Assembly (NCBI RefSeq): GCF_029637705.1
Contig: NZ_CP121252.1
Coordinates: 744,001-808,000, forward strand
Direction: 5' to 3'
DNA: 64,000 nt
Origin: Citricoccus muralis
GTDB lineage: Bacteria > Actinomycetota > Actinomycetes > Actinomycetales > Micrococcaceae
Shown here: one piece after another, positions 1 to 8,074 of the stretch
Numbering within the stretch: position 1 is the first letter of the stretch
Layout of the letters: each line of letters begins with the position of its first letter
Made by a program: the position numbers and the translations under genes
Notes under the pieces: generated by a model
Told to the model about the DNA's origin: nothing
The model's database searches: none
Seen by the model: the letters and a program-made list of their open reading frames with translations, nothing else

Positions 1-238
1 GCAGCCGGACACCGTACCCGCCCTCGGGGCCGTCCGGAATGAAGACCGCACCGAGACGGGACAACGCGTGCTCCACGCGGGTCTGCTCGGCGTCGGAGAG
101 GTCATGCAGACCCTTCTCGAAACTGCGGAGCTGGTCCAGGGGCACGTCGGACTCGCTGGCTACGTACTGGGCGTTGACGCCGACGAGGGCGCGGGCCGCG
201 CGAGCCAATTCACCATTGAATATGTACTCACTCTTCAT
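1..238 (-). CDS. XRE-like helix-turn-helix regulator, 3' end outside window
   Basis: The first 79 codons of a minus-strand gene begin with ATG at 238-236 and run off the left edge. The protein starts MKSEYIFNGELARAARAL and continues with a short helix-turn-helix-like stretch (VNAQYVASESDVPLDQLRSF, residues about 21-40), then a segment ending GAVFIPDGPEGGYGVRL. This pattern is known from small XRE-type regulators of actinobacteria and proteobacteria in which a Cro-like HTH is followed by a 'GAVF-PDGxxGxGVRL' tail. It probably binds DNA, but its targets are unknown. Its start overlaps the stop of the small membrane protein gene by 11 bp, which suggests translational coupling. No strong ribosome binding site is seen. 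Confidence 0.65.
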   Translation of the reverse strand, partial: MKSEYIFNGELARAARALVGVNAQYVASESDVPLDQLRSFEKGLHDLSDAEQTRVEHALSRLGAVFIPDGPEGGYGVRL

Positions 239-431
239 ATGACCAGTGTCTCACTATCGGCGAGAGCGATCCAGGGTGGTGGGTTAGTTGCAGCGTTGCT
301 TTGCGGCGTTGTACTACTTGGATGACGGCCCCGGACCCGAAGCTGAAGACCAAGATCCCGGCTACGAGCGACGCGAAGTTGGCGATTGCACCCACCACGA
401 CAGCGGTCATTCCGATCTTGTATGCGTCCAT
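228..431 (-). CDS. Small predicted membrane protein, 67 aa
   Basis: A 67-residue open frame starts at ATG 431-429 with MDAYKIGMTAVVVGA. It holds one hydrophobic segment (about residues 8-33) followed by a basic stretch (VVQRRK) and a polar tail, so it looks like a single-span membrane peptide with a cytoplasmic C-terminus. Its stop overlaps the start of the XRE-like gene, and the two may form a small operon. The frame continues upstream, but a 15-bp hairpin at 493-530 lies there, so I prefer this start. I do not recognise the family. The gene could be spurious, although the coupling to the regulator supports it. Confidence 0.4.
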   Translation of the reverse strand: MDAYKIGMTAVVVGAIANFASLVAGILVFSFGSGAVIQVVQRRKATLQLTHHPGSLSPIVRHWSYEE

Positions 432-492
432 GGTTGGCACTCGATGCTCAAGGAGTAGGGTCCTGCTGGGGCACACCCTCATAAAGAACGGG

Positions 493-530
493 AACAGCCC
501 CGGAAACATTGGCTTGTTTCCGGGGCTGTT
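493..530. terminator. Perfect 15-bp hairpin
   Basis: AACAGCCCCGGAAAC (493-507) pairs perfectly with GTTTCCGGGGCTGTT (516-530) around an 8-nt loop and is followed by only a short T run. It is a likely bidirectional intrinsic terminator, once perhaps serving the tRNA-Ser that now lies 480 bp to the right. Confidence 0.6.
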
Positions 531-546
531 TCGGCGGAGACGGGGG
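531..546. repeat. Copy of the tRNA-Ser 3' end (att-like scar)
   Basis: TCGGCGGAGACGGGGG here is identical to 1010-1025, which covers the 3' end of the tRNA-Ser(GCU) gene. Direct copies of a tRNA 3' end are what tyrosine-recombinase elements leave behind as attL/attR. The 463 bp between the copies hold no integrase. Confidence 0.55.
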
Positions 547-1009
547 TGTGTGATCTCAACACATCGTTCACCCATGTCCTGAGACATCCTTCACCCAATA
601 GGACACACCCAGCCTTCACGCTCGGTGCCCGAGAGATCATTCACCTAATGTCCTGAGACATACTGCGGGTCGAACAAAGGCCACTGCGGCATGCGAACGG
701 AACCAATGGTTTGGCATTAGCTGTCGCGCTCAGATTCAGCTAGTTCTCGCTCTGCCTCGAGCGGCGCCGCTGCAAGCACACGGACGAACTCTCGCCTCCG
801 GAGCGCTACCTCGGCCCCGGACGCGTGGGAGCGCGCGATCAGGTCGTCCATGCCAGAAAGTTCGCAGCTGGACCAGCGGCTGTATCCGGACTAATTCATT
901 CGTCAGGTTCCATATTGCACAATCCCGAAAAACTACCACCATGCAATAGGACAGCCCGAAAACACGAATGTCCTGGGACATCGTTTGCACGATGTCCCAG
1001 GACATTACA
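547..1009. repeat. Scarred region with four ATGTCC-type palindromes, IS481-end-like
   Basis: No convincing gene is found between the two att-like copies. The 14-mer ATGTCCTGAGACAT occurs at 574-587 and 648-661, and ATGTCCTGGGACAT at 968-981, with its reverse complement at 992-1005. Two of these are joined to TTCACC stretches. Such sequences resemble the terminal regions of IS481-family elements in actinobacteria, so this is probably a graveyard of IS ends. That family assignment is from memory of the motif, not from an alignment. Confidence 0.4.
967..1006 (-). terminator. 18-bp perfect hairpin after tRNA-Ser
   Basis: AATGTCCTGGGACATCGT (967-984) pairs with 989-1006 around the loop TTGC. Read on the minus strand it lies 8 nt beyond the tRNA-Ser(GCU) 3' end and is followed by CGTGTTTT, so it can act as the tRNA terminator even though it is built from IS-end-like sequence. 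Confidence 0.5.
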
Positions 1010-1013
1010 TCGG

Positions 1014-1102
1014 CGGAGACGGGGGGATTTGAACCCCCGGTCCGGTGTTAGCCGGACCCTTCATTAGCAGTGAAGTCCATTCGGCCGCTCTGGCACGTCT
1101 CC
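1014..1102 (-). tRNA. tRNA-Ser (anticodon GCU)
   Basis: The minus strand folds into an 89-nt class II tRNA. The acceptor stem GGAGACG pairs with CGTCTCC, the anticodon stem CTTCA/TGAAG closes loop CTGCTAA (anticodon GCT), and there is a long variable arm and a T arm with GTTCAAATC. CCA is not encoded. It reads AGC/AGU serine codons. Its 3' end is duplicated at 531-546. Confidence 0.97.
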
Positions 1103-1248
1103 CCACGATGTTCTCTTGCGAAAACGTCGTCACGACAGGATACCGAATTCGGAACCTCAAGATCAAAGCGAGCTCGACCACGTGTGGGCCCCACCACAAC
1201 TAAGCTGAAGATGGTGTGAAAGCTATGGCGAGAGGAATAGGGGAGAAG

Positions 1249-3264
1249 ATGTCACAGATCGACTCATCCACGGGTACAGATCAGCGGACCGTCACCATCG
1301 CGGTGATCGGTGCCGGTCCCCGGGGTGTGTCCTTCCTGGAACGACTACTGGCACAGTTGTCTCGCGACACCCTCTCCCAGCGCGTGCGGATCGTTGTTTG
1401 CGAACCGCACCAGGTGGGCCCGGGCCGAGTATGGTCGACCGAGCAATCGGAGCTGCTGCTGATGAACACGCCGTCGTTCTACCCGACGGCGGCGGCCACG
1501 GCAGGGACCGGACTGGCCGATTCTGGCGTGGGGCTGACCTTTGACCAGTGGCGGCAATCGACGGCCCGAGTGAACGCGACTCTGCACCGCAATGACTATC
1601 CTCCGCGCGCTGTTTATGGGGCCTACCTGCGCGAGCTGAGCGATCGAGTTCGCGCCGCCCTGGAGAATCATCCCGCCGTGCAGGACTACACGATCGTCTC
1701 CGAAAACATCGTAGAAGTTGTTGAAGCGGAGCACGCCGGATACTCGCTCGCGACGGAGTCGGGGCGGGTACTCCAGGCCGATCACGTCGTCTTGGCACTA
1801 GGCCATGGGGAAGCCAGGCTGAACCGCAATCAGCAGCAACTGCTCGACGCGAGTGAATCCGTCGGACTGAACTACATCCCACCGAACCTGCCCGCGGAGG
1901 TGGACTATGCCAGCATTCCTGCTGGCGCCGATGTGCTGATCCGCGGCATGGGCCTGAACTTCTTCGATGCGCTGAGCCAATTCACCCAGGCCCGCGGCGG
2001 AACGTATGTCGAGACCGGCCGCGGACCGGGGCAGCGCTTCGATTACGTTCCCAGCGGCCAGGAACCGGTGCTCCACGCCGGGTCACGTCGCGGCACGCCC
2101 TATTTCCCGAAAGCCGAGACCGACGCGTTCGTGCCGCACGGTGTCACCTTGCGCTACCTCACCGATGCAAATGTCCAACGCTTGCTGGACCAGGACGAAC
2201 AGGTCGATTTCCAGCGAGACCTCTGGCCGCTGATTCACCGTGACGTGGTGCGCGCCTACTACGACACCTTGGTGCAGGAGAAGCCCGAGACGTTCGGTGC
2301 GGTGACGACGGCCCGGAACTTCTATACGCATCTGGTCACGATGCTCGAGGTATCAGACCGAGGAGAACCGTTGACGCGGCGTCATGTGGAAGATGCGCTG
2401 CGCGATTTCGGCCTCGACCAACAGCCCTTTGACATCCGCTCACTGTCTCAGCCCATCGCGGACTCGTCGTTCGCCACCTCGGAGGAATACCAGCGGGAAG
2501 TCCATGACGTGTTGGTGCAGCTATGCGAGCATGCGGCCGCAGGGGAGCGCTCGGCTGTGATGATGGCGATCGGTACCCTGCACGCCGCGCGGTTGGTGGT
2601 CAAGCGCCTGGTTGCTGAGCAACGGGTGTCGGACCCTTCGCGGCTGCGAGATATCGCTGGCTGGTTCGAGCCTCTGGTGGAAGGGCTGGCGTCGGGACCG
2701 CCACTAGAGCGCATCGAGCAACTGCTGGCCGTCTCCCGTGCGGGTCTGGTGCAGTTCATCGGCCCGGCTCCGCACTTTGAGGTTGCCGAGAGTATCGACC
2801 ATGAGGGTCAATCGCGGTTCGCAGCCGTCAGCCCGCATGTGGGCACCGACGCGAATCCGGTGGCCGCGCACCTGCAACGACGCCCCAGCCAGTTCCGGCA
2901 CGAAGGCACCTGGATGTTGGAGGCAATGATGCCGGCCAACCAGGTGCAGCTCTCCGAAAACCCCCTGCTGCGACAGCTGCTCGACAGCGGGTTGGCTCGA
3001 CCTCGTCCTGAAGAGAATGACGAAGGCGCGATCCTGCCCGGGCGCGGGCTGGACGTCACCGCGCCGCGACCCTATCGGCTGATCCGCGCGGACGGGACCG
3101 CCCATCGCAGTGTCTACGTGCTCGGTCTCCAGCTGGCCTCTGTGCAGTGGGGTACCGCTATTGCTGCCGAGTCTGGCCAGGATCCGGCCGGCCGGGCTTG
3201 GACCTTGGGCGACGCCGATGCCGCAGCCCGAGACATACTGGACCGGTTGGGAAATCAGCGGTAG
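1249..3264 (+). CDS. FAD/NAD(P)-binding protein (NAD_binding_9 type)
   Basis: This 671-residue protein carries a dinucleotide-binding motif GAGPRG at about residues 21-26 followed by SFLERLL. This is the signature of actinobacterial 'FAD/NAD(P)-binding' proteins of the PF13454 type, usually 600-680 aa. A second flavoprotein-like motif, ALGHGE, lies near residue 183. The family is thought to be flavin-dependent monooxygenase-like, but no substrate is established. I chose ATG 1249, which has GAGG 13 nt and GGGGAG 3 nt upstream. GTG 1216 and ATG 1225 are in-frame alternatives. A TAAGCT box at 1201-1206 may be its -10. It stands alone between tRNA-Ser and an IS3 element, and its 3' side has been opened by insertions. 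Confidence 0.8.
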   Translation: MSQIDSSTGTDQRTVTIAVIGAGPRGVSFLERLLAQLSRDTLSQRVRIVVCEPHQVGPGRVWSTEQSELLLMNTPSFYPTAAATAGTGLADSGVGLTFDQWRQSTARVNATLHRNDYPPRAVYGAYLRELSDRVRAALENHPAVQDYTIVSENIVEVVEAEHAGYSLATESGRVLQADHVVLALGHGEARLNRNQQQLLDASESVGLNYIPPNLPAEVDYASIPAGADVLIRGMGLNFFDALSQFTQARGGTYVETGRGPGQRFDYVPSGQEPVLHAGSRRGTPYFPKAETDAFVPHGVTLRYLTDANVQRLLDQDEQVDFQRDLWPLIHRDVVRAYYDTLVQEKPETFGAVTTARNFYTHLVTMLEVSDRGEPLTRRHVEDALRDFGLDQQPFDIRSLSQPIADSSFATSEEYQREVHDVLVQLCEHAAAGERSAVMMAIGTLHAARLVVKRLVAEQRVSDPSRLRDIAGWFEPLVEGLASGPPLERIEQLLAVSRAGLVQFIGPAPHFEVAESIDHEGQSRFAAVSPHVGTDANPVAAHLQRRPSQFRHEGTWMLEAMMPANQVQLSENPLLRQLLDSGLARPRPEENDEGAILPGRGLDVTAPRPYRLIRADGTAHRSVYVLGLQLASVQWGTAIAAESGQDPAGRAWTLGDADAAARDILDRLGNQR

Positions 3265-3741
3265 CCATCCTCAACGTGTCGGCTCTAGCGAAGTCGAGAG
3301 CGTAGTAACGCTGGAGAACATCCTGTGAGTGTTCCGATGCCTAGAAGATAGATTGAATGAAGCTGAAGCCCAGACCTGTTCGTTAGCGACACCTCCAGGG
3401 TCGCTCTTAGGACATACCTTTACCTTAACTTTGAAAGGTCCTAGGGATCTTGTTGTTCAGTCGACCGTTGAGTCGAGCATATCCAAACGTTTCCTTGACG
3501 CATCTCCCAACGCCATTCATAGCTGATCTTGCAAACACATTGGGTGCAATCGGCAAACCGCGCAGACGGTGAAAGCCAGATTAGGGCAATGGCACCACAG
3601 GACAGAAGCTAGTGATTTAGCCGCTCAAATGCGTTGAATAGCGATGGCTGTACTCGTTACATCTATCTGAGAACTTCGAATTCTGCATTACCGGTAGCAA
3701 CTTCATCGCGCTTGCTTTTCAGGTCTACTCCTTGATCGGCG
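3265..3741. other. About 480 bp without a supported gene
   Basis: Short open frames exist but show no recognisable motif, ribosome site or coding character, and the stretch is more AT-rich than its neighbours. I see no hairpin strong enough to call. It ends at the target site of the first IS3 copy. Confidence 0.5.
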
Positions 3742-3810
3742 TCTCTGGGCTGACCCCGTTTTCTAGGTCCATTCGTTATGTGAGTCCTGACCCCCGCGCT
3801 CGCGGGGAGA

Positions 3811-4107
3811 ATGGATCACACGATGAGCAAACAAAGAAGGCGTCACACCCCGGAGCAGATCGTCCGGAGACTCGGGCAAGCCGACCGGCTCCTGGGCGAG
3901 GGCAATACGATCGCCGATGCCTGCCGCGAGCTCGGGGTTACCGAGCAGACCTATTATCGGTGGCGAAACCAGTACGGCGGCATGAAAGCCGACGACGCGA
4001 AACGGCTCAAGGAGCTCGAGAAGCAGAACGCGACCCTGAAGCGGTTGCTTGCCGAAGCAGAGCTCGAGAAGGCTGCTTTGAAGGAGTTGGCTGAGGGAAA
4101 CTTCTAG
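3811..4107 (+). CDS. IS3-family transposase OrfA, copy A
   Basis: This 98-aa protein has an N-terminal helix-turn-helix (TPEQIVRRLGQADRLL and CRELGVTEQTYYRWRNQYGG), as in HTH_Tnp_1, which binds the IS ends. A leucine-rich coiled coil (about residues 63-92) follows and serves for multimerisation. Alone it acts as a regulator. Joined to OrfB by -1 frameshifting it makes the active OrfAB transposase of about 386 aa. ATG 3823 (MSKQRRR) is an equally plausible start because GGGGAG sits too close to ATG 3811. A near-identical copy lies at 9664-9960. Confidence 0.9.
   Translation: MDHTMSKQRRRHTPEQIVRRLGQADRLLGEGNTIADACRELGVTEQTYYRWRNQYGGMKADDAKRLKELEKQNATLKRLLAEAELEKAALKELAEGNF
4095..4101 (+). other. 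Programmed -1 frameshift site GGGAAAC
   Basis: The heptamer G GGA AAC lies in the orfA frame four codons before its stop and fits the X XXY YYZ rule. The orfB frame opens exactly at 4095, after a TGA at 4092-4094. It reads on without a stop into the conserved OrfB sequence, and a GC-rich stretch follows that could stimulate slippage. Confidence 0.8.
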
Positions 4108-4151
4108 GCCCGGGTAGGCGTCGCGCCGCTATCACGCACCTGATTCGCACC

Positions 4152-4970
4152 TTGCAGATCAGTGAGCGCATGGCGTGCCGCCTGGCCGGGCTTTCCCGCT
4201 CCGCATGGCGGCGGCCGCTCCGAGGCGACACCCCGGCAGACCCTGACCAGGCGCTGCGCGACTGGCTCCGGAAGTTTGCGAAGAACCACCCACGTTGGGG
4301 GTACCGACGTGCGTACCATGACGCGCGTGCTGAGGGCTGGAATGTGAACCACAAGAAGGTACAACGTTTGTGGCGTGAAGAAGGGCTCCGGGTGCCGCAG
4401 AAACGTCGGCGGAAGCGGGTGGGGTCATCAACTGCTGACGCCCCCAAGGCGGCTGCGCCGGGCGTGGTGTGGGCGGTTGATTTCCAATTTGATGTCGATG
4501 AGCGCGGCAAAGCGATCAAGATCTGCTCCATCGTGGATGAGCACACCCGCGTGTGTTTGGGTGGTCTTGTGGAGCGGTCGATCACCGCAGAGCGATTCAT
4601 CGAGCATCTCGAGGAACTCGTCGCTGAGCATGGGGCACCGATGATGCTGCGAAGTGACAACGGGCCGGAGTTCATCTCGGATGCCGTTGCAGACTGGGCT
4701 GGCACGAGAACCGGGTTGTCGTACATCCCGCCCGGTCAGCCCTGGCGAAACGGATACGTTGAGTCGTTCAACTCGAGGCTCCGCGACGAGTGTCTGAACA
4801 TCAACAGCTTCTACTCGCTGCTCCATGCACGGGTCGTGATCAGCGACTGGAAGCACGAGTACAACCACGAGCGCCGACATTCCTCGCTGGGGTACCTGGC
4901 CCCGGTCGAGTACGCTCGATCCTGCACCCACACGTTCGAAGAAACCGACTCGCATACTGAGCGGACCTAA
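4152..4970 (+). CDS. IS3-family transposase OrfB (DDE integrase core), copy A
   Basis: This 272-aa catalytic half has an HTH_21-like N-terminal region (WGYRRAYHDARAEGWNVNHKKVQRLWREEGL) and an rve integrase core. The acidic triad is visible: D110 (WAVDFQFD), D169 (RSDNGPEF) and E204 (GYVESFNSRLRDE), giving the D35E spacing typical of IS3. The listed TTG start is only nominal. The natural product is most likely OrfAB made by slippage at 4095-4101. All key residues are present, so the copy should be competent for transposition. Confidence 0.9.
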   Translation: MQISERMACRLAGLSRSAWRRPLRGDTPADPDQALRDWLRKFAKNHPRWGYRRAYHDARAEGWNVNHKKVQRLWREEGLRVPQKRRRKRVGSSTADAPKAAAPGVVWAVDFQFDVDERGKAIKICSIVDEHTRVCLGGLVERSITAERFIEHLEELVAEHGAPMMLRSDNGPEFISDAVADWAGTRTGLSYIPPGQPWRNGYVESFNSRLRDECLNINSFYSLLHARVVISDWKHEYNHERRHSSLGYLAPVEYARSCTHTFEETDSHTERT

Positions 4971-5153
4971 CTACGGGGGCGGCCCATCTCCAGTCATGAA
5001 CGCGAGTCATACTTTCGATGGTATTGGCTACGACGGATACGTCTATCTCATCGTCTAGATTCCCGTGCGGGTGGACTGACGAGTGCCGAGGGCGATGGGA
5101 TCCATGCAGGGTGTGCTTCGCAAACATTCAATTTCTACCGCGAGCGAGATTTC

Positions 5154-5744
5154 TTGTCGCATAATGTGATTAATGTTGCACTGGAGTCCTTCGGTGGTCG
5201 GAAAGGAGCAGTAGCTGTGTCAGTCGGCAGCATCATGCATATTGGTCTCGAAGCGATCCCAGAGTCAGTTCTGCCTGTCGGTGCTGAAGCTCGGGTGGTT
5301 ATATCCGCGACTGCAACTAGCGGGGGGCTCTGCAAGGTCCTGGAAGCCCTGCTTGATGAGGCTGAGGTGGGCAAGGTTGACCGCGCGGCTGGCATCGGTG
5401 GTAGCGACTTCGTGGACTTCTGGCGGACGTGGCTTGACTGGGCCAATTTACTTGTTTTAGGTGTAGGTCCATCGGGCCGCCGGGGCGCTGAAGATGACTG
5501 CGGCCATTTCATGGGGTCAGCAATGCACTCGCAGGTGACGTTACCTCACATCAGTGAGCAGGAGAGCGGGGACACTGATACTCAACTTCTGTGGAGGAGT
5601 GAAGGCGTAGTCGCGAGCAATAATGAGGAAGTGTTTGAGGAGGCGGCCGACGACGGCTCGCCCAATGTGGATGGTGGCGAAGCGGGCGGTTTACGACGGG
5701 CGCTGAGCATTAACTATGTGCGGAGTAGGCGCTCTACTTCGTGA
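5154..5744 (+). CDS. Uncertain hypothetical protein, 196 aa
   Basis: An open frame of 196 codons begins at TTG 5154 and ends 24 bp before the UvrD-type helicase gene, in the same orientation. The product would be acidic in its C-terminal third (EEVFEEAADDGSPNVDGGEAGG). No motif, signal peptide or family is recognised. The opposite strand also has a 125-codon frame here (5135-5512), so the true coding strand is unclear, and the segment may be a decayed gene. Its position right before the helicase is the only contextual support. I include it because otherwise about 600 bp would be blank. Confidence 0.25.
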   Translation: MSHNVINVALESFGGRKGAVAVSVGSIMHIGLEAIPESVLPVGAEARVVISATATSGGLCKVLEALLDEAEVGKVDRAAGIGGSDFVDFWRTWLDWANLLVLGVGPSGRRGAEDDCGHFMGSAMHSQVTLPHISEQESGDTDTQLLWRSEGVVASNNEEVFEEAADDGSPNVDGGEAGGLRRALSINYVRSRRSTS

Positions 5745-5768
5745 CCCGAGGGAAAAGGAACTTGAGTT

Positions 5769-8045
5769 ATGCCGATGGTGATCCTGGCCAGCCGGAAGAA
5801 TAAGTTGGACGGTTCGGTGGAACGGGCCGTGTTCAAGTTCCTCCACAAGTTGCAGTTGGACGATACTGTTCCCGGTCTACACATCGAACCTATGGTGAAA
5901 GCGCGCGATCGCCGCGCCCGCACAGGGCGGGTGAATGATCAGTGGCGAGCAGTCCTTTTCAAGCTTGAGAGCAAGCAGGATAGCCATTACGTCTATATTG
6001 GGACGTTCCCCCATGACGAGGCGATCAGAATCGCCCGCACACACGAACTGAAGATGAACACAGTGCTGGGTGTCCCCGAGGTCCAGCAGTACCACGACCG
6101 GCCTCAATCGAAGAATGCACCGGGCGCGGGCGTGACATGGCAAGTATCACAGACGTCGTCGCCTCAAGAATCGGAGAATCAGGGCCCTGATATCGCTGCT
6201 CACTCGACGTTATTGCCAGGTAAGTTGGCTGAATTGCCCGAATGGACGAACCAATTGCCGGAGTCCTGGGTGATTGGGGACCTTGTGTCCCGAGCGGGTC
6301 TCGATCACGATCTTGCCCGAAAAGCTCTCGAAGCTAATACTGAATCCGAGCTAAATTCACTGATAAACGACGCTCCTGAGGCGCAAGGACTAGTGCTCTT
6401 GGAATTGGCCAACGGGAGGGATCTAGACGAGGTCATGCGTGAGCTGGGTCTGGCGGCCATGCACATAGACGTCAACGAAGACGAACAGCTCATTCGGACA
6501 CTGACATCTTCTAGTACCCCCGGCTTCGTGTTTGTCGGAGATAATCCTCAGGAACTCAAGGACGCAATTGAGTCGATGAACATAGACCGCTGGCGGGTAT
6601 TCCTCCACCCGGAACAGCGCACCTACGTGGAGAAATCGACAAGCGGTCCCTTTCGGTTGTCCGGAGGTGCAGGGACGGGAAAGACGGTGGTACTGATCCA
6701 CCGGGCTCGACACCTGACCCACGAAAATTCGCGAACCAGGGTGGTGCTGACAACCTTCACCCGCGAACTGGCTGCCGCGCTACAACAACAATTGAGAAAG
6801 CTCGATAAGTCGGTGCCGCAGGTGGAACTTGGACAAACTGGGGTTTCCGTGCTCGGAATAGATCAGATTGCCGCACAGATGGTGTCTGACGCTAGTCCCG
6901 CAGAATTGCGAGTGGCAGTCACCGCAGTCTTGGGGGCGGGGGAGAACTCTTTGGCCGGGGGGCGCATCTCGGACACGCGCGAGCAATTCGAAGGTGCCGT
7001 CGACCTTGCATGCCCCGATCTTCCTGAGGAACTGTTGCACCCTTCATTCCTGAACCAGGAGTACATTTCCGTGGTACTGGCCAACGGGGTAGTTGACGAA
7101 GCTGGTTACAGCATTGCATCCCGTCGAGGCCGTGGTACCGCTTTGAACCAGTCGAGCCGCAAAGAGCTGTGGAAGGTTTTCGCTCAGTTCAGGAAGGCGA
7201 ATCTGCTAGAAAATAAGGCCACCTATCCTGAGGTCGCCGCAATAGCTGCGAAAATTCTTCAGGAAAGGGCCGCTCGAGGCGAGAAGTTGCCTGCCGATCG
7301 AGTTCTGGTGGATGAAGCGCAGGACCTACACGCTAGTCACTGGGCGCTGCTTCGAGCACTAGTCAAGCCCGGTACCGATGACTTGTTCATTGCGGAAGAT
7401 TCTCACCAGCGTATTTACGGCGAGAAGGTCACTCTGTCCCGTTTCGGAATTAACATCGTCGGGCGATCGCGGCGCCTGCGCTTGAACTATCGCACGACCG
7501 CTGAAAACCTGGCTTTCGCCGTCGGGGTACTGAGTGGCGCAGAATATGACGACATGGAAGACGCGTCTGAGGACACTTCCGAGTACCGCTCGGTGCGTTC
7601 CGGACCGAAGCCCACGTTAGTGCAAGCGGAATCTATTGCGGATGAGGTGCACGCTGCGGCTATCCATATCCGTAGATGGATTGACGAAGAGAACGTCGAT
7701 CCGAAGGCCATCGGTGTGATGGTGCGCAGCAACAAGGTCCGGAAGGTTGTTTCACGGGAGCTACGCGAATCAGATGTACTGAACAGTTGCATTGACATGA
7801 GTTCCGGGCGAGGGGCCATCGATGTTTTGACGATGCACAATGCGAAGGGTATGGAATTCGAACGTGCCATCGTGATGGGTGTGGGATCTGAAGAACTACC
7901 GGCCGCTTGGATGTTAGGTGGGATGCCGGAGAACGAACAGCGTGACCTACGGCTGAGGGAGCGCTCCCTCTTCTATGTAGCGGCCACTCGGGCTCGCGAC
8001 GAGCTGGTGGTCACCTGGTCCGGGGAAGCTTCTGAGTACGTGTAA
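5769..8045 (+). CDS. UvrD/Rep-type superfamily 1 helicase with ParE/RelE-like N-terminal domain
   Basis: This is a 758-aa protein. Residues about 1-95 (SVERAVFKFLHKLQLDDTVP, RTGRVNDQWRAVLFKL, IGTFPHDEAIRIA) look like a ParE/RelE toxin fold. A linker of about 200 residues follows, then an SF1A helicase core. The core has Walker A GGAGTGKT at about 298, Walker B VDEAQDLH at about 511, the HQRIYG and LNYRTT motifs, LTMHNAKGMEFE, and VAATRARDEL near the C-terminus. Such fusions occur in actinobacteria and often sit in defence islands, but their substrate is not established. Start ATG 5769 has AAAGGA 7 nt upstream. The gene lies between the two IS3 copies, and an IS110 transposase gene converges on it 29 bp away. 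The core seems complete, although the extreme C-terminus may have been trimmed by IS110. Confidence 0.85.
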   Translation: MPMVILASRKNKLDGSVERAVFKFLHKLQLDDTVPGLHIEPMVKARDRRARTGRVNDQWRAVLFKLESKQDSHYVYIGTFPHDEAIRIARTHELKMNTVLGVPEVQQYHDRPQSKNAPGAGVTWQVSQTSSPQESENQGPDIAAHSTLLPGKLAELPEWTNQLPESWVIGDLVSRAGLDHDLARKALEANTESELNSLINDAPEAQGLVLLELANGRDLDEVMRELGLAAMHIDVNEDEQLIRTLTSSSTPGFVFVGDNPQELKDAIESMNIDRWRVFLHPEQRTYVEKSTSGPFRLSGGAGTGKTVVLIHRARHLTHENSRTRVVLTTFTRELAAALQQQLRKLDKSVPQVELGQTGVSVLGIDQIAAQMVSDASPAELRVAVTAVLGAGENSLAGGRISDTREQFEGAVDLACPDLPEELLHPSFLNQEYISVVLANGVVDEAGYSIASRRGRGTALNQSSRKELWKVFAQFRKANLLENKATYPEVAAIAAKILQERAARGEKLPADRVLVDEAQDLHASHWALLRALVKPGTDDLFIAEDSHQRIYGEKVTLSRFGINIVGRSRRLRLNYRTTAENLAFAVGVLSGAEYDDMEDASEDTSEYRSVRSGPKPTLVQAESIADEVHAAAIHIRRWIDEENVDPKAIGVMVRSNKVRKVVSRELRESDVLNSCIDMSSGRGAIDVLTMHNAKGMEFERAIVMGVGSEELPAAWMLGGMPENEQRDLRLRERSLFYVAATRARDELVVTWSGEASEYV

Positions 8046-8074
8046 CGGGCTTATCGTGATGCTCCTATATGGTG

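Larger units (their letters stand above)
3746..4986 (+). mobile_element. IS3-family insertion sequence, copy A (1241 bp)
   Basis: The ends are TGGGCTGACCCCGT and, on the other strand, TGGGCCGCCCCCGT (12 of 14 matching), with the TG...CA termini usual for IS3. The insertion is flanked by a 4-bp direct repeat TCTC (3742-3745 and 4987-4990). It encodes orfA and orfB in the -1 relation. The same 1241-bp sequence recurs at 9599-10839 in the same orientation with a constant offset of 5853 bp, and I saw no difference between the copies. Confidence 0.93.
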
